NCBI RefSeq assembly: GCF_019795155.1
Contig: NZ_JAILYN010000004.1
Span: forward strand, 62,001 to 126,000
Source: Marinobacterium arenosum
GTDB lineage: Bacteria; Pseudomonadota; Gammaproteobacteria; Pseudomonadales; Balneatricaceae
Length of the DNA: 64,000 nt
Direction of reading: 5' to 3'
Position numbers and translations under genes: made by a program. This document shows positions 28,601-36,600 of this stretch, piece after piece. The first letter of the stretch is position 1; every line of letters starts with the position of its first letter. A model generated the notes under the pieces. That model worked only from the letters and a program-made list of their open reading frames with translations. It did not search any database and was not told where the DNA came from.

Positions 28601-31600
28601 GCCAGCACGTCTAACGTCGGGGCATTCGCGGCTTCATCGACGTCGGTCTCGTTCAGCGTGATGGTGGCGTCGCTGGTGCGGCCGCCACCGTCGGTCAGGG
28701 TCACCACATACTGGCCGCTGTTGCTGCCCTGCTCGAAGTCGTTGACGTGTGCCGCGGCGCCGGCCGCGGTGATGCGGATGTTACCGTCACCGTCGATCTG
28801 GTAGTAACCGTCGGCAGAAGTGGCAGACAGGCTGCCATCGGCCTGCTTGAAGCCGAAGCCGCTGATGCCGTCCAGGTCGGAGGCCTCCAGGGTGGCAACC
28901 ACCGCGCCGGCCTGTTGGTTCTCGGCGTAGTCGAAGTTCTGGTCGGCGAAGCTGGCCGCCTCATCCAGGTCGGTCTCGGTCAGCGTGATGGTGGCGTCGC
29001 TGGTGCGACCGCCACCGTCGGTCAGGGTCACCACATACTGGCCGCTGTTGCTGCCCTGCTCGAAGTCGTTGACGTGCGCCGCCACGCCGGCCTCGGTGAT
29101 GCGGATGTTGCCGTCACCGTCGATCTGGTAGTAACCGTCGGCAGAAGTGGCAGACAGGCTGCCATCGGCCTGCTTGAAGCCGAAGCCGCTGATGCCGTCC
29201 AGGTCGGAGGCCTCCAGGGTGGCAACCACCGCGCCGGCCTGTTGGTTCTCGGCGTAGTCGAAGTTCTGGTCGGCGAAGCTGGCCGCCTCATCCAGGTCGG
29301 TCTCGGTCAGCGTGATGGTGGCGTCGCTGGTGCGACCGCCACCGTCGGTCAGGGTCACCACATACTGGCCGCTGTTGCTGCCCTGCTCGAAGTCGTTGAC
29401 GTGCGCCGCCACGCCGGCCGCGGTGATGCTGATCTGACCCTGGGCATTGATCTGGTAGTAACCGTCGGCAGAAGTGGCAGACAGGCTGCCATCGGCCTGC
29501 TTGAAGCCGAAGCCGCTGATGCCGTCCAGGTCGGACGCCTCCAGGGTGGCAACCACCGCGCCGGCCTGTTGGTTCTCGGCGTAGTCGAAGTTCTGGTCGG
29601 CGAAGTTGGCCGCCTCGTCCAGGTCGGTCTCGGTCAGCGTGATGGTGGCGTCGCTGGTGCGGCCGCCGCCGTCGGTCAGGGTCACCACATACTGGCCGCT
29701 GTTGCTGCCCTGCTCGAAGTCGTTGACGTGTGCCGCCACGCCGGCCGCGGTGATGCTGATCTGACCCTGGGCATTGATCTGGTAGTAGCCGTCTTCGCTG
29801 GTCGCCTGCACGCTGCCGTTGGCGTGTTTGAAGCCGAAGTCGCTGATGCCGTCCAGGTCGGACGCCTCCAGGGTCGCCACTACCGCGCCAGCCTGTTGGT
29901 TCTCGGCGTAGTCGAAGTTCTGGTCGGCGAAGCTGGCCGCCTCATCCAGGTCGGTCTCGGTCAGCGTGATGGTGGCATCGCTGGTGCGACCGCCACCGTC
30001 GGTCAGGGTCACCACATACTGGCCGCTGTTGCTGCCCTGCTCGAAGTCGTTGACGTGCGCCGCCACGCCGGCCGCGGTGATGCGGATGTTGCCGTCACCG
30101 TCGATCTGGTAGTAGCCGTCTTCGCTGGTATCGGTGCCGGTCGCTTTAAAATTGAAGCCTGTTACGCCTTCAGGATCATCAGCCTGAAGAGTGGCGATAA
30201 TGGCGTTCGCTTGCTGGTTTTCCGCATAGCTGTGCTGCTGGTCGTCAAAGCTGGCCGCTTCGTTGACCCTTACCACCAGAACGCTGTCGCTGTCATCGGC
30301 ACTCTTGCCGCCGGCGGTGACCTGCACGCTGACCGTCAGGCTCTGCAGGTCCAGCTGGTCGTTGTTGATCGCCGCGACGCCGGCGGCGGTCAACAGCACG
30401 CTGTTACCGTCGATCGCCAGGTAGCCGTTGTCGTTATTGAGCAGCTGGTGTGTCAGCGGCTGGTCTTCCGGGTCACTGGATGTGAAGGTGGCCACGGTAT
30501 CGCCTACTTCGACCGCTTCCTCGGTCAGCGACTCCACCGCGGTGACTTCGATGCTCGGGCCCTCGTCGACCCGGTTGATGGCGGTGCTGTCGCTGTCGTC
30601 GGCGCTCTGGTCGCCGGCCGTGACCTGCACACTGACCGTCAGGCTCTGCAGGTCCAGCTGATCGTTGTTGATCGCGGCGACGCCGGCGGCGGTCAACAGC
30701 ACCGTATTGCCGTCGATCTGGAAGTAGCCGTGCGGGTCGTTGAGCAGCTGGTGCGTCAGCGGCTGGCCTTCCGGATCGCTGGAGACGAAGGTGGCGACGG
30801 TATCACCGGCGGCCACCGACTCCTCGGTCAGCGATTCCACCGCGGTGACTTCGATGCTCGGACCCTCGTCGACCCGGTTGATGGCGGTGCTGTCGCTGTC
30901 GTCGGCGCTCTGGTCGCCGGCGCTGACCTGCACGCTGACGCTCAGGCTCTGCAGGTCCAGCTGATCGTTATTGATCGCCGCGACGCCGGCGGCGGTCAAC
31001 AGCACCGTATTGCCGTCGATCGCCAGGTAGCCGTTGCCGTTATTGAGCAGCTGATGCGTCAGCGGCTGGCCTTCCGGATCGCTGGAGACGAAGGTGGCGA
31101 CCAGCTGACCTTCGCTGACCGACTCCTCGGTCAGCGATTCCACCGCGGTGACGGCGATGCTCGGGCCCTCGTCGACCCGGTTGATCAGGGTGCTGTCGCT
31201 GTCATCGGCGCTCTGGTCGCCGGCGCTGACCTGCACGCTGACGCTCAGGCTCTGCAGGTCCAGCTGATCGTTGTTGATCGCCGCAACGCCGGCGGCGGTC
31301 AACAGCACCGTATTGCCGTCGATCTGGAAGTAACCGTGCGGATCGTTCAGCAGCTGATGCGTCAGCGGCTGGCCTTCCGGGTCGCTGGATGTGAAGGTGG
31401 CGACCTGTTGGCCTTCGCTGACCGACTCCTCGGTCAGCGATTCCACCGCGGTGACGGCGATGCTCGGGCCCTCGTCGACCCGGTTGATCAGGGTGCTGTC
31501 CGTATCGTCGGCGGACTGATCGCCGGCGCTGACCTGCACGCTGACCGTCAGGCTCTGCAGGTCCAGTTCGTCATTGTTGATCGCCGCGACGCCGGCGGCG

Positions 31601-33132
31601 GTCAGCAGCACCGTATTGCCGTCGATCTGGAAGTAACCGTTCGGATCGTTCAGCAGCTGATGGCTCAGCGGCTGGCCTTCCGGATCGCTGGATGTGAAGG
31701 TGGCAACCTGTTGGCCTTCGCTGACCGACTCCTCGGTCAGCGATTCCACCGCGGTTACCTCGATGCTCGGGCCCTCGTCGACCCGGTTGATGGCGGTGCT
31801 GTCGCTGTCATCGGCGCTCTGGTCGCCGGCGGTGACCTGCACGCTGACCGTCAGGCTCTGCAGGTCCAGCTGATCGTTGTTGATCGCCGCGACGCCGGCG
31901 GCGGTCAGCAGCACCGTATTGCCGTCGATCTGGAAGTAGCCGTGCGGGTCGTTCAGCAGCTGGTGCGTCAGCGGCTGGCCTTCCGGATCGCTGGAGACGA
32001 AGGTGGCGACGGTATCACCGGCGGCCACCGACTCCTCGGTCAGCGATTCCACCGCGGTGACGGTGATGCTCGGACCCTCGTCGACCCGGTTGATGGCGGT
32101 GCTGTCGCTGTCGTCGGCGCTCTTGCCGCCGGCCGTGACCTGCACGCTGACGCTCAGGCTCTGCAGGTCCAATTCATCATTGTTGATCGCCGCGACGCCG
32201 GCGGCGGTCAGCAGCACCGTATTGCCGTCCAGCGCCAGGTAGCCATTGTCGTTATTGAGCAGCTGGTGTGTCAGTGCATCGCCATCTGGATCACTCGAGG
32301 TGAAATTGGCAATCACCTGGCCCGCTGTCACCGCTTCTTCGGTAACGGACTCAACAGCTGTCAGAGAAATGCGCGGGCTGGAGTCGGACGGGGCAGTCGG
32401 AGTCGTCGGAGTCGTCGGAGTCGTCGGAGTCGTCGGATCGGTCGGATCGGTCGGATCGGTCGGATCGGTCGGATCGGTCGGGTCGGTCGGCTCTGTCGGT
32501 TCGGTCGGTTCGGTCGGTTCGGTCGGTTCGGTCGGCTCAGTTGGTTCTGACGGGCTGGTTCCGGATTCACCATCGGAACCGCCAGCACTGCTATCAGTGT
32601 CGGTGCTGGAATCCAAGGTAGCGGTAAACTCGACGGTTGAATCCCGGCGGCCCGGGTTCAGCGGCCGATTATCATCTGCGCCGGCACTGCCGGTATTACC
32701 GGTATCGAAGCCACTGTCCGGCAACACTTCCTGGCCGGTTCGAGAGAGAGTGACCGCTTCGGACGATGTGCGGACACCGGCATCCTGAATACCACCGGCG
32801 GCCGGCGCCTCGAAGGCCTGGGTCGGGTCGACGCCGTCAAGGATCGCCTGTTGCAGCTGGGCGATGTCATCGGCGTCTTCATTTAGAATGTCGTCGTAGT
32901 CCGACTGGGCCAGGAGCAGCTCGGCAAGCTCGGCGAACGAGTACTCACCCGCTTCGACAACGTTGACCGACCCGCTGTCGCTTGACTGCAGCTGGATATC
33001 AGCGCCTTCGCTCAGGACGACCTTGTCGGTCTCTTCGATCCGGTCGCCCACCTTGGCTTCACGGCGTTCACCGTCCGCCGATACGATCCACACCTGGCCG
33101 CTGACCGCCGCAACAATCAAGCTATCCGCCAT
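22627..33132 (-). CDS. Giant LapA-type surface adhesin with retention module (3501 aa)
   Basis: A single 3501-residue frame. Residues 1-115 form the N-terminal retention module, with the LapG-type dialanine site PAAG at 110-113. A Pro-Thr-Asp/Glu linker (about 196-244) follows. Then come seven 101-residue repeats (about 255-960), five repeats of 106-109 residues (about 960-1500), Ig-like modules, a jelly-roll carbohydrate-binding-like module (about 1630-1797), several VCBS/cadherin-like modules, and a C-terminal DUF4114-like region (about 3240-3405) with an acidic tail. It is very rich in Asp, which suggests calcium binding. It should be held in LapE by the retention module and released by LapG. 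I find no GGxGxDxUx RTX nonapeptides. AAGGAA precedes the ATG. The function follows from its neighbours; the binding target is unknown. Confidence 0.93.
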   Translation of the reverse strand: MADSLIVAAVSGQVWIVSADGERREAKVGDRIEETDKVVLSEGADIQLQSSDSGSVNVVEAGEYSFAELAELLLAQSDYDDILNEDADDIAQLQQAILDGVDPTQAFEAPAAGGIQDAGVRTSSEAVTLSRTGQEVLPDSGFDTGNTGSAGADDNRPLNPGRRDSTVEFTATLDSSTDTDSSAGGSDGESGTSPSEPTEPTEPTEPTEPTEPTEPTDPTDPTDPTDPTDPTDPTTPTTPTTPTTPTAPSDSSPRISLTAVESVTEEAVTAGQVIANFTSSDPDGDALTHQLLNNDNGYLALDGNTVLLTAAGVAAINNDELDLQSLSVSVQVTAGGKSADDSDSTAINRVDEGPSITVTAVESLTEESVAAGDTVATFVSSDPEGQPLTHQLLNDPHGYFQIDGNTVLLTAAGVAAINNDQLDLQSLTVSVQVTAGDQSADDSDSTAINRVDEGPSIEVTAVESLTEESVSEGQQVATFTSSDPEGQPLSHQLLNDPNGYFQIDGNTVLLTAAGVAAINNDELDLQSLTVSVQVSAGDQSADDTDSTLINRVDEGPSIAVTAVESLTEESVSEGQQVATFTSSDPEGQPLTHQLLNDPHGYFQIDGNTVLLTAAGVAAINNDQLDLQSLSVSVQVSAGDQSADDSDSTLINRVDEGPSIAVTAVESLTEESVSEGQLVATFVSSDPEGQPLTHQLLNNGNGYLAIDGNTVLLTAAGVAAINNDQLDLQSLSVSVQVSAGDQSADDSDSTAINRVDEGPSIEVTAVESLTEESVAAGDTVATFVSSDPEGQPLTHQLLNDPHGYFQIDGNTVLLTAAGVAAINNDQLDLQSLTVSVQVTAGDQSADDSDSTAINRVDEGPSIEVTAVESLTEEAVEVGDTVATFTSSDPEDQPLTHQLLNNDNGYLAIDGNSVLLTAAGVAAINNDQLDLQSLTVSVQVTAGGKSADDSDSVLVVRVNEAASFDDQQHSYAENQQANAIIATLQADDPEGVTGFNFKATGTDTSEDGYYQIDGDGNIRITAAGVAAHVNDFEQGSNSGQYVVTLTDGGGRTSDATITLTETDLDEAASFADQNFDYAENQQAGAVVATLEASDLDGISDFGFKHANGSVQATSEDGYYQINAQGQISITAAGVAAHVNDFEQGSNSGQYVVTLTDGGGRTSDATITLTETDLDEAANFADQNFDYAENQQAGAVVATLEASDLDGISGFGFKQADGSLSATSADGYYQINAQGQISITAAGVAAHVNDFEQGSNSGQYVVTLTDGGGRTSDATITLTETDLDEAASFADQNFDYAENQQAGAVVATLEASDLDGISGFGFKQADGSLSATSADGYYQIDGDGNIRITEAGVAAHVNDFEQGSNSGQYVVTLTDGGGRTSDATITLTETDLDEAASFADQNFDYAENQQAGAVVATLEASDLDGISGFGFKQADGSLSATSADGYYQIDGDGNIRITAAGAAAHVNDFEQGSNSGQYVVTLTDGGGRTSDATITLNETDVDEAANAPTLDVLAAQGDEDEAIALSISAELTDATESLSIEIRGIPSGATLSNAQGELAVSNGVASLNPDDLAGLKIKPPLHSDVDFELSVVAVSTVEETGDRAETVAPLTVAVNAVADQPILAVELGEPEPIVVDGGTSTVFQSTFGNSGSDDFVDSVDGWQTSSDKIEMWSGDGAGDYIELNEDPSHNHPFPDAENIYRTVDTVEGAVYTLTFDYSPRAGYSDWVNKVDVSVGDQVLATVSADGSGNSGNEWSSHTLTFVGTGESMQIEFSAAGWAVDQGRGMFLDNIELTQDLGDVESGMVSVALDITTALVDQDGSESLLVRVENLPDGARLSAGSEQDGVWTLTPAQLDGLQLIAPESAGNFELKVTAVATEQPSDDGYELANDNSASASVTVPVVLAESFSPQADSLNVTEGEQTSAQFSVLDNDQPADQVQLQVVALAQDGDGSGAVDLSIGNGLTLVTALGGTVVMQSNGQFSYAAPVVDNSEGAVVDSFTYQLSDGESTSNWVTVTLNISDTGVTAQLDQVDAQVGGEPVTGNVLTNDSSLDSNDAQPLRLTQISNDNDTVEVPADGTVQIAGEGGVLTIASDGSYSYTPSEQAASETTTASLNMTDSALGLRDSDPLLVNGKLNLAAASADYVSSAGSGLGVGDNEGNNNGSNDPIDTDANGQEALLFSFGAGTSEVTAGLQNATGNDDISIRVFDAEGNEIAAELAFSGNGNNITSVTVSSETDIGYIAFTLSESSSNNDNYRVDSVASVTTSVATDISDQFTYTVVDYDGSEATATLTVNLGAELQNQAPEAVDDPAGEAYAIGLGDLGDQNQDQDNWSAEARQAQGVTVKAYDLQGQETELTFGDGNKIGVTGDANGGPAEQIQYSAAEDASEAVLIEFDGYVTEANLGISHLFPNEFGSGELAQWSAYLDGQLVATGTISDADDDSFTTAVDTAGKVFDSLRLEAIATEGNTDNTTDNSDFFITGISALGSAAVNSPYTVLEGQTLNILDSQQDLLANDSDADGDSIAITAIEVGDESHALVNGSVTVAVDGGSLTVNSDGSFSYSAADQGLATGEIKPVSFGYTVSDESGETDTAQVQLTVIGVNVGPVLQITSAEELTEGEAAAGQRVATFTATDADGDAVTTDFADGSNANGYYALQVGSVVLTAAGAAHVNAGGSLPLIRLVAATADGNTDSAQQAVNVLPAVNTPPVSESFTIQLSDSDAVDIAFAEQGEVSDTEDGADSSKVTQVVILTLPTNGVLLYNGQALSAEDLYDPESDDQPRAFALDALQYQVSDELADSGEILLGTKDETSVTRDNWGEVPASGAEDSLTKRTDGGLSATTSIASNAQDQQSSGNIGSKLAQYDGEADHIGQGLADDEGQGINQGDLIRVEYNDTMNGAEIGLDGLGGHFDIGSDQLASAKVTAYLNGQVVAQAEVSSDPLEATLVLDAEFDSLEFTTNSEHGSNYEIKYIEAQTEVEASDSFDYQPIDSDGALGETSTVTIEITLNGDETTPVELTMAEDGSLLVSADQLGEQVGQGFSLQDAATVEISNAEQAELSVYQTDEGTVLVPAEDFSGEAELSYTQLNGDGSRSLSSSLTVGVTPVADAPELEVTAEAIQTLATDADDGLEREVSLNLDIRSGDSSEYAGLFASNLPAGARLKVGGQELTANDQGVVDLSTLSNQQLAELKLVVDDASLAGSTEIKFTATSTEQQTGETRSDSQTLTIAQQQLERSDDTGHQGEYLLTDGVDQRAVDVTVNLHAYDAEYDNGLGVYSAADGADGGKTLLGGVIVEEDASEPFTDGDSDGIDQTKQLYLDSDDSLLGDADSLGLFILPDADSPSAGQVSGYQEGATVGFEQNGTGYSATLGDDTVETANASDRVFFSHDALNPEGAAYEQQTADAGSGQQDGSSHVWEDTQDSPTTDDVWTSYEVTETTVVVDTSELLVDEEEDLEALLDGALGSSAEAAEIRSDEEAAASTPAESFNADIAPPETVVVDLTTRVDESPV
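28636..30250 (-). repeat. Five tandem repeats of 318-327 bp inside the adhesin gene
   Basis: The unit begins AASFADQNFDYAENQQ and ends TLTETDLDE. The marker word for YAENQ recurs at 28921, 29248, 29575 and 29902 (exact 327-base steps), with a diverged, slightly shorter copy at about 30220. Neighbouring copies are nearly identical in DNA, including synonymous sites, which points to recent duplication or gene conversion. Confidence 0.95.
30248..32370 (-). repeat. Seven tandem 303-bp repeats inside the adhesin gene
   Basis: The unit of 101 residues starts S-I-x-V-TAVESLTEE and ends RVDEGP. The junction word recurs at about 30550, 30853, 31156, 31459, 31762 and 32065, exactly 303 bases apart. 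The copies alternate between two versions at several places (e.g. DPHGYFQIDG or NGNGYLAIDG), as expected if recombination shuffles blocks. This is a cadherin-like beta-sandwich repeat by appearance. Confidence 0.95.
32401..32544 (-). repeat. 16 tandem 9-bp units coding the Pro-Thr-x linker
   Basis: Sixteen consecutive 9-base units encode P-T-E (x6), P-T-D (x6) and P-T-T (x4). The unit is a multiple of three, so slippage would change linker length without breaking the frame. The linker joins the retention module to the first extracellular repeats. Confidence 0.93.
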
Positions 33133-33691
33133 TTCCTTCGCCCCTATTGAACCATTCTCTTGCCCCGCCTAGCCCGGCCTAAAGCGACCCTGTGTGCTGT
33201 CCGGAACCCCGCCGCAATGTGGTGGCGAAGTATTCACTAGTTCAGAGAAAAAAAGTTTTGCGAAATCAAAGAAAAGTTTTGCCAAATCAAACGACCGACA
33301 ATGAACAGTAAAGCTGGTGAAACATAACGCTCGCCGGACTTGACCAGTCTAATGACACACCGTCAACAAGCCATACCAGAAAATACGCTAAACCTTTAAA
33401 TTCAGGCGTACCGGCTCGTTCAGGGTATTAACTCACGGCCATCGGCCAGTGTAAGACGGGCCTCTTTTTTGCGTTTGAACAGCTCTGGATTGCGTAAAAA
33501 ATTAAAACAAGCGTTCAGCCTTTGGGCTGAACATTTAATCATCAATCCCGCACAGCCACCGGAGTCTGGCACAAAAAATCCGGAGTTTTTTGCAAGACCC
33601 GCCTTGCCGCTGTCACTAAAGTGCCATCCTCAAGATAACAAGATTGATTTCCACGCGATCTCCCATCGCCGGATGCTGAGGACTAAGAGCT
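33133..33691. promoter_or_regulatory. Intergenic control region between divergent adhesin and putA genes
   Basis: 559 bases with no gene and lower GC than the flanks. It holds a pair of 20-base direct repeats (33251-33291, listed separately) that sit where an activator of the adhesin promoter would bind. On the minus strand an AATACT box at about 33228-33233 could be its -10. A perfect 8-bp hairpin (33513-33520 with 33525-33532, TTTG loop) lies on the putA side but is not followed by a T-run. The putA promoter itself is not obvious. Confidence 0.5.
33251..33291 (-). repeat. Tandem 20-base direct repeats, candidate operator of the adhesin gene
   Basis: AAAAGTTTTGCGAAATCAAA at 33251-33270 and AAAAGTTTTGCCAAATCAAA at 33272-33291 differ at one base and are spaced 21 bases apart, two helical turns. 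They end about 120 bases upstream of the adhesin start codon. The regulator is unknown; the sequence does not resemble the FleQ consensus I remember. Confidence 0.7.
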
Positions 33692-36600
33692 ATGTTCAAG
33701 GCCATCGATGTACTCCAGCCGGAATTCACTGCGCGTAAACCCGCAGAGATCTGGCCGCTGATCTCACCGCTGTACGCGGTCGACGAATCCCAATGGCTGC
33801 GCGAGCTGCTGCCGCTGGCCGAGCCCAGCGCAGCCGAGCTGAGCCGTACCACCGACAGTGCCACCGACCTGATTAATAAGGTGCGCGCCGACGATGGCGC
33901 CATCCACATGGTCGACGCCCTGCTGCTGGAATACAGCCTGGATACCAAAGAGGGCATCCTGCTGATGTGCCTGGCGGAAGCGCTGATGCGCATTCCCGAT
34001 GCGGAGACCGCCGATGCCCTGATCCGCGACAAACTGAGTGTCGCAGACTGGAAATCACATCTGAAAAGCTCCGATTCGCTGCTGGTCAACGCCTCCACCT
34101 GGGGTCTGCTGCTGACCGGTAAAGTGGTCACCATGGACGAGAAGGAAGATGGCAGCCCGGCTAATGTGCTGAACCGTCTGGTCAACAAGTTCTCCGAGCC
34201 GGTGATCCGCAAGGCGATGAACCAGGCAATGAAGATCATGGGCCACCAGTTCGTGCTGGGCCGTGATATCGGAGAGGCGCTGAAGCGCGGCAAGAACTAC
34301 CGCGACAAGGGCTACACCTACTCGTTCGACATGCTCGGTGAAGCGGCACTGACCGCCAAAGATGCCGACAAGTACTTCAACGACTACAGCCGGGCGATCG
34401 CCTCTGTCGGCCAGGACAGCTATAAGGGCGACAGCCCGCGTCCGACCATCTCCATCAAGCTGTCGGCGCTGCACCCGCGCTACGAAGTGGGTCAGCACGC
34501 CCGCGTGATGAGCGAGATGTTCGAGCGGGTCCGCGAACTGATCAAACAGGCCCGGGCACTGGATGTCGGCATCACCATCGACGCCGAGGAAGCCGACCGG
34601 CTGGAGCTGTCACTGGAACTGTTCGAAAAGCTGTACCGCGATCCGGCCGCCAAGGGTTGGGGCAACTTCGGTCTGGTGATCCAGGCCTACTCCAAGCGTG
34701 CCCTGCCGGTACTGGCCTGGCTGACCGCGTTGGCCGCCGACCAGGGCGACCGCATCCCTGTGCGGCTGGTAAAAGGCGCCTACTGGGATGCCGAGATCAA
34801 GCTGTGCCAGCAGCGCGGCCTGTCCGGCTACCCGGTGTTCACCCGCAAAGAGGCGACCGATGTCTCCTACCTGGCCTGCGCCCGCTTCCTGCTGAGCGAG
34901 CAGGTGCGCGGTAAGATCTACCCGCAGTTCGCCAGCCACAATGCACACACCGTGGCGGCGATCATCAATACGGCCAGCCACCGCGATTTTGAATTCCAGC
35001 GCCTGCATGGCATGGGCGACGCGTTGTACAACACCGTACTGAAGCTGCACGACGTCAACGTGCGCATCTATGCACCGGTCGGCAGCCACAAAGACCTGCT
35101 GCCGTACCTGGTACGCCGTCTACTGGAAAACGGTGCCAACAGCTCCTTCGTACACCGCCTGGTCGACGCCCGTCACCCGGTCGCCGACCTGGTACACCAC
35201 CCGGTCGAGGTGCTGCAGGGCCGCTCGTCGCTGGCCAACCCGTACATCCCGCAGCCGCGCCAGCTGTTCGACGACCGCACCAACTCCAAGGGTCCGAATA
35301 TCGAGATCGAGTGCGAGTGGCAGCCGTTCAAGCAGTCGGTCGATGCCTTCATGGAGACCCAGTGGACCGGCGGTCCGCTGATCAACGGCCAGCTGCGTGA
35401 AACCGGCAATCTGCAACCGGTCAAGGCGCCGTACGACCGCAGCGAACTGGTCGGCCAGGTGCACTGGGCCGGCACCGCCGAGGTTGACGAAGCCCTGGCA
35501 TGCGCCGCCGATACCCTGCCGGGCTGGCAGGCGACGCCGGTCGACCAGCGAGGCAAATACCTGGAACAGTTAGCCGATCTGCTGGAGCAGCACGAGGGCG
35601 AGCTGGTCGCGCTGTGCCACCGCGAGGCGGGCAAGACCATCCAGGACAGCATCGACGAGATCCGCGAAGCGGTCGATTTCTGCCGTTACTACGCCCAGCA
35701 GGCGCGCGCCGAGCTGACACCCAAGACCATCACCGGTTTCGACGGCCAGCCGCGCCAGATCGAACTGGCCGGTCGTGGCGTGTTCCTGTGCATCAGCCCG
35801 TGGAACTTCCCGCTGGCGATCTTCCTGGGCCAGGTCAGCGCCGCATTGGTCGCCGGCAACTGCGTGATCGCCAAGCCGGCCGAACAGACCAGCCTGATCG
35901 CGGTACGCGCCATCGAGCTGCTGCTTGAAACCGGTATTCCGGCCGGTGCCATCGCACTGCTGCCGGGTGACGGCGCCACCGTTGGCGCGCCGCTGACCCG
36001 CGATCCGCGCATCGCCGGCGTGGCCTTCACCGGCTCCACCGAAACCGCCCAGCTGATCAACCGGGCGCTGGCGGCACGCGATTGCGCGCCGGCACCGCTG
36101 ATCGCCGAAACCGGCGGCCAGAACGCGATGATCATCGACTCCACCTCACTGCCGGAGCAGGTGGTGCGCGACGTGGTGCACTCCGCCTTCGCCTCCGCCG
36201 GTCAGCGCTGCTCGGCACTGCGGGTACTGTTCGTGCAGGAGGATGTGGCCGACCGGATCATCCCGATGATCGAAGGCGCCATGCAGGAACAGGTGGTCGG
36301 CAAGCCGTACCTGCACAGCACCGACGTCGGCCCGGTGATCGACACCGACGCCCAGGCCGGCCTGCTGGAACATATCGAGCGGATGAAGCGCGAAGCCAAG
36401 TTGATCGGCCAGACACCGCTGCCGATGGATGCCGAGCGCGGCACCTTCGTGGCTCCGACCGCCTTCGAAATCAGCGATATCAGCCAGCTGAAGCGCGAGC
36501 AGTTCGGTCCGATCCTGCACGTGGTGCGCTACAAGGCGCGCGACCTGGACAAGGTGATCGACAGCATCAACGCCACCGGCTACGGCCTGACCCTCGGCGT

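Noticed and set aside
28636-32370. Regularly spaced repeats that could suggest a CRISPR array
   Set aside because: The repeats are contiguous, in-frame with the adhesin and hundreds of bases long, with no unique spacers and no cas genes.
28747-32550. A 1267-codon open frame on the plus strand across the adhesin repeats
   Set aside because: It is exactly antisense to the tandem repeats, repeats with the same 303- and 327-base periods, and is rich in Gln/Arg/Val-type shadow translation. It exists because the sense codons rarely give stops in that frame.
33513-33532. Perfect 8-bp hairpin with TTTG loop taken as a terminator
   Set aside because: No T-run follows and no gene ends nearby on either strand; left as an unexplained hairpin in the intergenic region.
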